Positions 56,360-64,000 of a stretch of DNA of 64,000 nt are shown one piece after another. Source of the DNA: Qipengyuania polymorpha (lineage in GTDB: Bacteria; Pseudomonadota; Alphaproteobacteria; Sphingomonadales; Sphingomonadaceae); contig NZ_JAIGNK010000001.1 of assembly GCF_019711435.1 (NCBI RefSeq), forward strand, positions 558,001-622,000, given 5' to 3'. The notes beneath the pieces are model-generated. The model worked only from the letters and a program-made list of their open reading frames with translations. It was not told the origin of the DNA and ran no database searches. Both the position numbers and the translations under genes were made by a program. How positions within the stretch are numbered: position 1 is the stretch's first letter; each line of letters opens with the position of its first letter.

Positions 56360-56986
56360 ATGACCATCACCGTCCACCACCTCAACAACAGTCGCTCACA
56401 GCGCATTCTCTGGCTGCTGGAGGAACTGGGCGCGGATTACGACATCGTCTCCTACCAGCGCGATGCCACGACAAACCTCGCACCGTCCGAACTCAAGAAT
56501 GCCCACCCGCTCGGCAAGTCGCCTGTCATCGAAGACAATGGCCGCCTCATCAGCGAAAGCGGGGCCATCATCGAATACCTCTGCGAGAGGCATGGCGGCG
56601 AGGACTGGCTCCCGGACCGCAGCAGCGACGCCTGGATAGACCATCTCGAATGGATGCAATTCGGCGAAAGCTCTTTCTTCGTGCCGGTGATGCTGAAGAT
56701 TTACGCTGGTCGCCTTGGCGATGCAGCTGCCCCGTTGATGCCGCGCGTGGACGAACAGCTCGCAGCCCACATCGCCTATGCCGAAGAGAAAATTTCCGAC
56801 GACCTGCACTTCGTCGGCAACGACTGGAGCGCGGCCGATGTGATGATGAGTTTCCCCGCCGAAATCGCCGTCATGCAGGGCTATGGCGAGAAGGCACCCA
56901 AGCTCGCCCGCTTCGTCGAGGCCATCCATGCGCGGCCAGCGTGGCAGAAGGCCTACGAGCGCGGCGGCCCCTACTTCGTCTGGTAA
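56360..56986 (+). CDS. glutathione S-transferase family protein
   Basis: The 208-residue protein has a thioredoxin-like N-domain with HHLNNSRSQRILWLLEELG (catalytic Ser region), HPLGKSPVIEDNG with the cis-Pro, and LISESGAIIEYL, whose ESGAI binds the glutathione gamma-glutamyl group. The helical C-domain follows with WSAADVMMSFP. The substrate is unknown; detoxification is likely. A methyltransferase gene begins four bases after its stop and is probably co-transcribed. Confidence 0.9.
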   Translation: MTITVHHLNNSRSQRILWLLEELGADYDIVSYQRDATTNLAPSELKNAHPLGKSPVIEDNGRLISESGAIIEYLCERHGGEDWLPDRSSDAWIDHLEWMQFGESSFFVPVMLKIYAGRLGDAAAPLMPRVDEQLAAHIAYAEEKISDDLHFVGNDWSAADVMMSFPAEIAVMQGYGEKAPKLARFVEAIHARPAWQKAYERGGPYFVW

Positions 56987-56990
56987 CGCG

Positions 56991-57830
56991 ATGACCACGG
57001 CAAACGAATGGCAGGACCGCGTCGGCGAGAGCTGGGCAAGAGAGTGGCAGCGCACAGACCGCAGCTTTCGCGAGTTGACCGGCCAGTTGCTCGATACGGT
57101 ACAGGCTGAGCCATACCGGTCTGCTCTGGACATCGGATGCGGTGCCGGGGAACTGACGGTCAGCCTTGCAAAGGCCAATCCCTCTGCCGCTCACCTCGGT
57201 CTCGATATCAGCGAAGACCTCGCCGCTGCGGCACGTGAACGCACGGCTGCCTTGCCCAATGCGACTATCCAACTCGGCGATGCTGCGTCATGGAATTGCG
57301 ACGGAAATGACCGTCCGGACCTGCTTGTCTCCCGCCACGGCGTCATGTTCTTTCCGGACCCGACATCTGCATTCGCGCATCTGCGGAAGCAAGCCGACCC
57401 GCAAGCCCACCTCACATTTAGTTGTTTTCGCCAGCCATCGGAGAACGTGTGGGTACGCGAACTCGCTTCCCTCATGCCCAAGTCACCCGAAGCGCAGGCT
57501 CCCGACCCGCGCGCGCCTGGCCCCTTTGCATTCGGTGAAAAGGACTATGTCGCGGACCTGCTCGGGAAGGCAGGCTGGCGCAACATCGACTTCATTCCCG
57601 TCGACTACGCGATGGTGGTGGGCGAAGGGGAGGACGGAGATGCGGTCGCCGATGCGACGTCCTATTTCCGCGCCATCGGCCCCGCCGCACGTGTAATCTC
57701 CGAACTCGACGGCGCGGCGCGCGAGGAGGTCCTGCAGCGCCTCTTCGGGATGGGCGAAAGGCATCGCACCGGGAATACGGTCTCGCTACCTGCCGCCTGC
57801 TGGATTGTGACGGCCACAGCCTCCGACTAA
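56991..57830 (+). CDS. class I SAM-dependent methyltransferase
   Basis: The 279-residue protein has ALDIGCGAGELTVSLAKANP (motif I), HLGLDISEDLAAAARER, LLVSRHGVMFFPDP and AHLTFSCFRQPSEN, typical of a methyltransferase related to the UbiE/COQ5-like or trans-aconitate types. ATG 56991 sits four bases after the GST stop. The substrate is unknown. Confidence 0.85.
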   Translation: MTTANEWQDRVGESWAREWQRTDRSFRELTGQLLDTVQAEPYRSALDIGCGAGELTVSLAKANPSAAHLGLDISEDLAAAARERTAALPNATIQLGDAASWNCDGNDRPDLLVSRHGVMFFPDPTSAFAHLRKQADPQAHLTFSCFRQPSENVWVRELASLMPKSPEAQAPDPRAPGPFAFGEKDYVADLLGKAGWRNIDFIPVDYAMVVGEGEDGDAVADATSYFRAIGPAARVISELDGAAREEVLQRLFGMGERHRTGNTVSLPAACWIVTATASD

Positions 57831-57902
57831 TCGACCGTTTCGCGCATTGTGCGCGGGTTTTGCGGCTTGTCGCGGGCAGCGCGATTGCCTAATTGCGCCC
57901 GC

Positions 57903-60566
57903 ATGACGTCGACCAATGAAATCCGCCGCTCCTTCCTCGATTATTTCGGCAGCAACGACCATGCCGAAGTGCCGAGCGCGCCGCTCGTGCCCTTCAGCGA
58001 TCCCACGCTGATGTTCGTCAATGCAGGGATGGTGCCGTTCAAGAACGCCTTTACCGGTCTCGAGACCCCGCCCGCACCGCGCGCCACCAGCGCGCAAAAA
58101 TGCGTGCGCGCCGGCGGCAAGCATAACGACCTCGACAATGTCGGCTACACCGCGCGGCATCACACTTTCTTCGAGATGCTCGGCAATTTCAGCTTCGGCG
58201 ATTATTTCAAGGAACAGGCGATCGACCACGCCTGGACCCTCCTGACCAAGGAATGGGGTCTCGACGAGGACCGCCTGCTGGTCACCGTCTATCACACCGA
58301 CGACGAGGCCTTCGACCTATGGAAAAAGCGCACCGGCTTTGCCGACGAGCGCATCATCCGCATCCCGACCAAAGACAATTTCTGGGCCATGGGCTCGGAC
58401 GGTCCGTGCGGTCCCTGCTCGGAAATCTTTTACGACCACGGGGACCACATCTGGGGCGGCCCTCCGGGTAGCCCCGAAGAGGATGGCGACCGTTTCGTCG
58501 AAATTTGGAACCTGGTCTTCATGCAGTTCACGCAGGAAGCGGACGAAATTGTCGGCGACCTGCCCAAGCCCAGTATCGACACCGGCATGGGTATCGAGCG
58601 CGTGGCGGCCGTCATGCAGGGCGTCCATGACAATTACGACACCGACACTTTCAAGGCGCTCATCGGCGCAAGCGAAGCGCTGACCGGGGTCAAGGCTGAA
58701 GGCGACAAGACCGCCAGCCACCGTGTCATTGCGGACCACCTGCGCTCGACCAGCTTCCTCCTTGCTGATGGAGTGCTGCCCAGCAACGAGGGCCGCGGTT
58801 ATGTCCTTCGCCGTATCATGCGCCGGGCCATGCGCCATGCGCACCTGCTGGGCGCGAGCGAGCCATTGATGTACCGCCTCGTGCCCGAACTCGTCAGCGA
58901 GATGGGCGCAGCCTATCCCGAACTGGTACGCGGCCAGCCGCTCATCCAGGAAGTGCTCGAACGCGAGGAAACGCAGTTCCGCCGCACGCTCGACAAGGGC
59001 CTCAAGCTGCTCGACGAAGCCACCGGCGATATGGGCGAGGGCGGCACGCTCGACGGCGGCACCGCCTTCAAACTCTACGACACCTATGGCTTCCCCTACG
59101 ACCTTACCGAGGATGCGCTGCGCAACCGCGGCATCGGCGTCGACAAGGACGGGTTCGATGCTGCCATGGCGCAGCAGAAAGCCGCCGCGCGCGCTGCGTG
59201 GAAGGGTTCTGGCGAGGCGGCCAGCGAGGAAGTCTGGTTCGACATCGCCGAGCGCGAAGGCTCGACCGAGTTCACCGGCTACAGCTCCGACACGGGCGAG
59301 GCCGAAGTGGTTGCGCTGGTGAAAGACGGCAAGGAAGTCGACAGCGCCTCCGAAGGCGACGAAGTTATCATCCTTACCAACCAGACGCCGTTCTATGGCG
59401 AGAGCGGCGGCCAGACCGGCGATGCCGGACGCATCTGGACGCCCGAGGGCCTCGAGGCCAAGGTCTCGACTACCAATAAGCCGCTCGGCCGGCTGCACAC
59501 GCATGTCGCGAAAATTGCCAAGGGCGGCGTGAAGGTCGGCGATGCGGTGCATCTCGAGATCGACGCCGAGCGCCGCGACCGCATTCGTGCGAACCATTCG
59601 GCCACGCATCTCGTCCACGCCGCGCTGCGCAACCGTCTTGGCGGCCACGTCACGCAAAAGGGCTCACTTGTTTCGGACGACCGTTTCCGTTTCGACTTCT
59701 CGCACCCCAAGCCGCTCGGCGATGACGATATCGCTGCTATCGAGGCCGAGGTGAACGAGGAAATCCGCGCCAACGAAACCGTCGGCACGCGCCTGATGAC
59801 GCCCGACGATGCCGTGGCAGCTGGGGCGCTCGCGCTATTCGGCGAGAAGTATGGTGACGAGGTTCGCGTCCTCTCGATGGGTCGTAAGGGCGGCGAGGGC
59901 AAGAACTACTCGGTCGAACTGTGCGGCGGCACCCATGTCGAGGCGACGGGTGACATCGGCCTGTTCAAGATTGTCAGCGAAAGCGCGGTCAGTTCGGGCG
60001 TGCGCCGTATCGAGGCGCTGACCGGCGAGGCGGCGCGCCAATGGCTGCTCGCTCGTGATGAAACCGTCCGTGCCATTGCCGGTGCGCTGAAGACCTCGCC
60101 CGATGAAGCGGCTGCTCGCGTCTCGGCGTTGGTCGATGAGCGCAAGCGGCTCGAAAAGGAACTCGCCGAAGCCAAGCGCGCGCTTGCGCTGGGTGGCGGC
60201 GGCTCGGGCGATGCAGGCTCGGCCGACGAGGACATCGGCGGGGTCAAATTCTCCGGCCAGGTCATCGAAGGCCTCAGCCCCAAGGAACTGCGCCCGCTGC
60301 TCGACGAAGCCAAGACCCGCATGGGTTCGGGTATCGCCGCAATCTGCGCGGTCAATGACGGCAAGGGCGCTTTCGCCGTGGCCGTGACCGACGATCTGAC
60401 CGATCGCTTCAGTGCCGTTGATTTCGTGCGCGCCGGCGTGGAGGCGCTCGGCGGCAAGGGCGGCGGTGGCCGTCCCGATATGGCTCAGGGCGGCGGTCCG
60501 GACGGTTCGAAAGCGGATGACGCCATCGCTGCCGTGCGCGAGGTCCTCGCAAAAGAAAACGCCTGA
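57903..60566 (+). CDS. alaS: alanyl-tRNA synthetase
   Basis: The 887-residue class II enzyme has motif 1 region [21 protein letters not shown], the catalytic [17 protein letters not shown], the editing site [16 protein letters not shown] and [13 protein letters not shown] (zinc/editing H-x3-H and C-x3-H), and the C-Ala oligomerisation domain with a Gly-rich end. It charges tRNA-Ala and clears Ser and Gly. ATG 57903 gives the family start [15 protein letters not shown]. recA-alaS proximity is common in this group. Confidence 0.97.
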   Translation: MTSTNEIRRSFLDYFGSNDHAEVPSAPLVPFSDPTLMFVNAGMVPFKNAFTGLETPPAPRATSAQKCVRAGGKHNDLDNVGYTARHHTFFEMLGNFSFGDYFKEQAIDHAWTLLTKEWGLDEDRLLVTVYHTDDEAFDLWKKRTGFADERIIRIPTKDNFWAMGSDGPCGPCSEIFYDHGDHIWGGPPGSPEEDGDRFVEIWNLVFMQFTQEADEIVGDLPKPSIDTGMGIERVAAVMQGVHDNYDTDTFKALIGASEALTGVKAEGDKTASHRVIADHLRSTSFLLADGVLPSNEGRGYVLRRIMRRAMRHAHLLGASEPLMYRLVPELVSEMGAAYPELVRGQPLIQEVLEREETQFRRTLDKGLKLLDEATGDMGEGGTLDGGTAFKLYDTYGFPYDLTEDALRNRGIGVDKDGFDAAMAQQKAAARAAWKGSGEAASEEVWFDIAEREGSTEFTGYSSDTGEAEVVALVKDGKEVDSASEGDEVIILTNQTPFYGESGGQTGDAGRIWTPEGLEAKVSTTNKPLGRLHTHVAKIAKGGVKVGDAVHLEIDAERRDRIRANHSATHLVHAALRNRLGGHVTQKGSLVSDDRFRFDFSHPKPLGDDDIAAIEAEVNEEIRANETVGTRLMTPDDAVAAGALALFGEKYGDEVRVLSMGRKGGEGKNYSVELCGGTHVEATGDIGLFKIVSESAVSSGVRRIEALTGEAARQWLLARDETVRAIAGALKTSPDEAAARVSALVDERKRLEKELAEAKRALALGGGGSGDAGSADEDIGGVKFSGQVIEGLSPKELRPLLDEAKTRMGSGIAAICAVNDGKGAFAVAVTDDLTDRFSAVDFVRAGVEALGGKGGGGRPDMAQGGGPDGSKADDAIAAVREVLAKENA

Positions 60567-60588
60567 CCCGCCCGAAGCCGGTCAGGCG
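60560..60588 (+). terminator. hairpin overlapping the alaS stop
   Basis: CGCCTGACC (60560-60568) pairs perfectly with GGTCAGGCG (60580-60588) and includes the alaS stop codon; CTGTTTCTCC follows. The T run is poor, so termination may be partial. Confidence 0.5.
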
Positions 60589-60613
60589 CTGTTTCTCCTC
60601 TCTCGGGAGATAA

Positions 60614-60793
60614 TCAGGCGTTGGGCGTGCTCTTGGTGACGCCGCTCGAGCCCTGCTCGATGTCATAGCCTTCGGTGTCTCCGGGTGCGCCGCGCTGGTC
60701 GGTCGGTGCCTGATCCATCTGCGGATCCTGCACATTCTGCGGCTTGAACTTTTCATCGTTCGGGGTCGGCTTGGTCGGGTCCTGTTGGCTCAT
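60614..60793 (-). CDS. 59-residue hydrophilic protein
   Basis: The frame encodes 59 residues rich in Pro, Gln, Asp, Thr and Lys (MSQQDPTKPTPNDEKFKPQN, with DQRGAPGDTEGYDIEQ later) and no hydrophobic segment, so it is probably disordered. A strong AAGGAGAG lies seven bases before ATG 60793, and the codons used are like those of neighbouring genes, supporting a real gene. The function is unknown. It lies between alaS and the antiporter gene. Confidence 0.68.
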   Translation of the reverse strand: MSQQDPTKPTPNDEKFKPQNVQDPQMDQAPTDQRGAPGDTEGYDIEQGSSGVTKSTPNA

Positions 60794-60838
60794 ATTTGCT
60801 CTCCTTTTGCCTAATCAACGGCTTGGGAGCGAAAATGT

Positions 60839-62599
60839 TCAACCATCCGCCGTGCTGGAGCGTAGTTTCGGCTTGTAACCCAGCGCGCCTTCCTCCTCGA
60901 TCTGCGCACGGAATTCGTCGCGCTTTTCGTGGATGGAGGCGATGACCGGACCCATGGCGACGCCGATATCGACGAGAACTGCCTCGGTCAGCTGAAGAGT
61001 CGCCTCGAGCGCTTCGGGAACGGCATGGCTGGCCCCTGCGCGGTAGAGTTCGGCGGCATGCGCGATATCGCGGGCGCGGGCGACGATGAGGAGGTCGGGA
61101 TATTCGCCGCGCAATTTGCGCACGAGGCGCTCGGCAAGGACCGGTTCGTCCATTGTGAGCACGACGGCGAGGGCGTCTTCAACGCCCAGGCGGTGCAAGG
61201 CATCGCCTCTCGCGGCATCGCCGAAGGTCGCGCGATACCCCTTGCGCTTGGCGCTTGCGATGAGGTCGGCATCGCTGTCGAGCGCGACATAGGGTTTCTC
61301 GTGCTTGTCGAGCATCTGGGCGATGAGGCGGCCCACGCGGCCGGCCCCGACGATGATGACCTTGCGCTCGCCCTCGTCCTCGGGCGGGAGCTCTGGTGCT
61401 GGTTCAACCCGGCGCGCCACCACGCGGCCGAGGCGGGCGAGCAGCGGCGTGATGGTTAGGCCGATGGCAGTCACGATTTGCCAGAATTGCGCGGTGCCGG
61501 GCTGGATCAGCAGCGCCGAGCTGGCCGCGGCGAGCACGATGAGCGTGGTTTCCGAGGGGCTGGCCATGAGAATGCCGGTCTCGGCTGCGGTGCTGCGGCG
61601 CGCTCCCATCAGGCGGAGCAAGACCCCGGTCAGTAGTGCCTTGAAGACCAGCACACCCACGACCGCAGTCGCAATCATGCCGAAATGCTCGGCAATGGTG
61701 GCGAGGTCGATGCTCATGCCGACCGTAATCAGGAAGATACCCAGCGCGAGACCCTTGAAGGGCTCCATGATGCTTTCGACCTCGGTGTGGTACTCGGTCT
61801 CGGCAATCAGCAGGCCTGCAATCAGCGCGCCGACGATGGGCGACAGGCCGACGGCAGCCGTCGCGAGGCTCGAGCCGATGACCACCAGCATGGCTGCGGC
61901 AAGGAACAATTCGGGGCTCTTGGTGCGTGCGGCCTGCGCGAAGAGGCGGGGGAGGGCGAAACGGCCCACGATCATCATCACCGCGATGACCGCGGCGCCC
62001 TGCCACATGGTCGTGAGCAGGCCTTCCCAGCCTTCCGACGCGGCATTGGGTGCCATGGCGCCGAGGACGAAGACGATGGGGACGATCATGATATCTTCGA
62101 ACAGCAGCATCGACAATGCTGCACGGCCGACAGGGCTGGTGCTGCCCGAAATCGGGAGGACGATGGCAGTCGAGGAGAAGGCGAGGGCAAAGCCCAATGC
62201 CAGCGCGCCAATCCAGTACTGCCCCATCATCGAGAGGACGACGGCAAGGCAGATGCCGCCAATGAGGAGTTCCGCCGCGCCGAGCCCGAACACCAGCCTG
62301 CGCAATTGCCACAGGCGCTTGAATGAAAGTTCCAGCCCGATGGCGAAGAGCAACAGGATGATCCCGAATTCGGCGAATAAATCCAGCGCCTCCGGGTCCG
62401 ATATTGTGACGTGTTCGAGCCATGGTCGCTCGAAGACGAGTTGGCCGAGGCCGTACGGTCCGACGAGGATGCCGATGAGGATGAACCCGATGACCGGCGT
62501 GATGCGGAAGCGGGTGAAAACGGGAATGACCAAGCCCGCCGCGCCAAGGATGACGAGCGCGTCGGAAAGTGCAGGTGATGCCAGTTCGCCCGATGCCAT
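60839..62599 (-). CDS. CPA2 family monovalent cation/proton antiporter with TrkA-N domain
   Basis: The 586-residue protein has about twelve membrane helices (residues 10-400) with FAEFGIILLLFAIGLELSF and ALAFSSTAIVLPI, the Kef/CPA2 core, and a cytoplasmic domain starting VIIVGAGRVGRLIAQMLDK, an NAD-binding RCK/TrkA-N fold with YVALDSDADLI. Such proteins release K+ or exchange cations for protons under electrophile or pH stress. It lacks a KefF-like partner in the window. Confidence 0.9.
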   Translation of the reverse strand: MASGELASPALSDALVILGAAGLVIPVFTRFRITPVIGFILIGILVGPYGLGQLVFERPWLEHVTISDPEALDLFAEFGIILLLFAIGLELSFKRLWQLRRLVFGLGAAELLIGGICLAVVLSMMGQYWIGALALGFALAFSSTAIVLPISGSTSPVGRAALSMLLFEDIMIVPIVFVLGAMAPNAASEGWEGLLTTMWQGAAVIAVMMIVGRFALPRLFAQAARTKSPELFLAAAMLVVIGSSLATAAVGLSPIVGALIAGLLIAETEYHTEVESIMEPFKGLALGIFLITVGMSIDLATIAEHFGMIATAVVGVLVFKALLTGVLLRLMGARRSTAAETGILMASPSETTLIVLAAASSALLIQPGTAQFWQIVTAIGLTITPLLARLGRVVARRVEPAPELPPEDEGERKVIIVGAGRVGRLIAQMLDKHEKPYVALDSDADLIASAKRKGYRATFGDAARGDALHRLGVEDALAVVLTMDEPVLAERLVRKLRGEYPDLLIVARARDIAHAAELYRAGASHAVPEALEATLQLTEAVLVDIGVAMGPVIASIHEKRDEFRAQIEEEGALGYKPKLRSSTADG

Positions 62600-62649
62600 G
62601 GGTTAGCTCTAGCCAGCAGGTTTTACGAAGTCACGACGCTTGGGAAGTT

Positions 62650-64000
62650 TTAGCCACCGCCGGGATGCGCAGGACCGAGCGGTTCGCGGCGCGGACGCGG
62701 TTTCCCGGGGTGTTTGCCATCCTCGTCCCACTCGATGCGGTAGAGGTCGAAGCGGCGGTCGGCGAGATTACGCACGGTCCCTTCGGCGCGCGCCCATTGG
62801 AGGTCGGCAAGGTTCACGTCGCTGATGGTGAGCGTTTCCACGTTCTCGGTGGATTCGGCGGCAATGCCATCGCGCGCGAAGGGGAAGTCGCAGGGAGTCA
62901 GGATGCAGCTTTGCGCATACTGGATGTCCATATTGCCCACATTCGGCAAATTGCCGACATTGCCCGAGAGCACGACGAAGCACTGGTTCTCGATGGCGCG
63001 CGCCTGTCCGCAATAGCGCACGCGGAGATAGCCCTGGCGGCTGTCGGTGCAGAAGGGCACGAAGATGATGCGCGCGCCTTCGTCGGCAAGGCGGCGGCTG
63101 AGTTCGGGGAATTCGCTGTCGTAGCAAATCTGCACGCCGATCGGACCGCAGTCGGTCTGGATGACCTCCACCTTGTCGCCGCCCTTGATGTTCCACCAGT
63201 ACCGCTCGTTCGGCGTGGGGTGGATCTTCTCCTGCGCGTGGACCGAACCGTCGCGCAGGCAGACATAGGCGACATTGTGGATGTCGCCATCTTCCATCCG
63301 CGTCGGGTGGCTGCCGGCGATGATGTTGATGTTGTAGCGCATCGCCATCTCGGAGATGTCGTCGCGCAGGCGCGGGGTATATTCGGACAGGCGCTCGATT
63401 GCCTCGACGGGCGAGAGTTCCTTCTCCTCGAAACTCAGCAGCATGAGCGTGAAGAGCTCGGGAAAGACGATGAAGTCCGATTCGTAATCGCTTGCAACGT
63501 CTACGAAATATGTGACGTGGCGCATGAATTCGTCATAGTCCGCCACCTGCCGCGCCTGCAGCTGGCACGTCGCCACGCGCACGGCCTCGACACCGCGCGG
63601 GATGCGCTTTTTCACCGGCTGGTCGCGCTCGACATAGGGGTTGCGCCAGACCATCATCACGGCGTTCGCTATGCTGGCCTTGTCCTCGGGAAGGTAGCCT
63701 TCCATGATGCGTTCGGGCTCGAAACCATTCGCGAGCTGGAAGCGCAGGACGGGGTCGTGCAATTTCCCTTCGACGACCTTTTCCAGATAGTCTTGCGGAC
63801 CATCCACCTTGCGGCGGGAGCGTCGATAATTCGGCATACGTCCGGCGAAGACGATGCCAGTCAGGTCCTTGTCTTCGGCCAGCGCGCGGCGCTCTTCGTA
63901 TAGTCGCCGCCCGATGCGTACGCCGCGCACCTTGGGGTCGACGCACATCTCGTAGCCATAAAGCCAGTCGCCGGTCGGGTCGTGACGGCTGCCGTAGCCA
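62650..64000 (-). CDS. GNAT acetyltransferase-nitrilase fusion, truncated by window end
   Basis: The frame runs off the end of the window; the 450 residues present start inside a GNAT domain (GYEMCVDPKVRGVRIGRRLY is the acetyl-CoA site). From about residue 140 a carbon-nitrogen hydrolase domain follows, with the triad Glu in FIVFPELFTL, Lys in QEKIHPTPNE and Cys in VQICYDSEFPE. This is a known fused family whose natural amide substrate is not settled. The Cys-Glu-Lys set is complete, so amidase activity is expected. Confidence 0.9.
   Translation of the reverse strand, partial: GYGSRHDPTGDWLYGYEMCVDPKVRGVRIGRRLYEERRALAEDKDLTGIVFAGRMPNYRRSRRKVDGPQDYLEKVVEGKLHDPVLRFQLANGFEPERIMEGYLPEDKASIANAVMMVWRNPYVERDQPVKKRIPRGVEAVRVATCQLQARQVADYDEFMRHVTYFVDVASDYESDFIVFPELFTLMLLSFEEKELSPVEAIERLSEYTPRLRDDISEMAMRYNINIIAGSHPTRMEDGDIHNVAYVCLRDGSVHAQEKIHPTPNERYWWNIKGGDKVEVIQTDCGPIGVQICYDSEFPELSRRLADEGARIIFVPFCTDSRQGYLRVRYCGQARAIENQCFVVLSGNVGNLPNVGNMDIQYAQSCILTPCDFPFARDGIAAESTENVETLTISDVNLADLQWARAEGTVRNLADRRFDLYRIEWDEDGKHPGKPRPRREPLGPAHPGGG

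Overview
This window looks like a chromosomal segment of an alphaproteobacterium of the order Sphingomonadales, most likely the family Erythrobacteraceae (Erythrobacter/Qipengyuania-like). The basis is the high GC content, GTTC-N7-GTTC type LexA boxes, a CckA-type kinase, the gene order smpB-DUF2062-cckA-DUF4139-recA-alaS, and Sphingomonad-style dispersed palindromes. No rRNA, tRNA, CRISPR array or intact insertion sequence was seen. Family names come from recognising motifs by eye; no database search was run.

Positions 1-3256 hold the end of a TonB-dependent receptor and an overlapping lipoprotein-permease-ATPase ABC importer, probably for cobalamin, plus a small conserved gene. A dispersed palindrome lies inside this operon and supplies both the C-terminus of one gene and the ribosome binding site of the next. 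Positions 3276-9043 (minus strand) encode an M3 peptidase lipoprotein, another lipoprotein, ThpR, a membrane diguanylate cyclase and a membrane-anchored GH24 lysozyme.

Positions 9300-18141 (minus) contain three consecutive large RTX proteins, each followed by a hairpin terminator: a beta-propeller/RTX protein, an almost pure RTX protein and a sulfatase/RTX fusion. They share one C-terminal module and have no Sec signals, which fits type I secretion. The transporter is not in the window.

uvrA follows behind a LexA box. Next to it is a low-GC accessory patch (21568-23338) with an sce7726-like nuclease-fold gene facing a beta-family protein, then a decayed gene, tiny membrane-protein genes, a secreted Hcp-like protein and an RlpA-like protein. 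Between rlpA and argG lies about 0.9 kb without a convincing gene. Its minus strand can form four UUCG-capped hairpins and a terminal GC-rich hairpin, so it may encode an undescribed structured RNA.

Positions 27967-39250 carry metabolic and membrane genes: methyltransferases, an acyltransferase, cyclopropane fatty acid synthase, a pteridine-reductase-like/cytochrome b/molybdoenzyme operon, a MOSC protein and a DUF418 protein. A second lower-GC two-gene accessory module sits at 30251-31619.

The rest is mostly core genome: rlmN, an outer-membrane barrel protein, a lytic transglycosylase-greB operon, dapA-DUF805, an S9 peptidase, smpB, DUF2062-cckA, two tandem DUF4139 genes (the second carrying a TonB-receptor-like linker), recA behind a LexA box, GST, a methyltransferase, alaS, a 59-residue hydrophilic protein, a Kef-type antiporter and a truncated GNAT-nitrilase fusion. 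uvrA and recA appear to belong to one SOS regulon.
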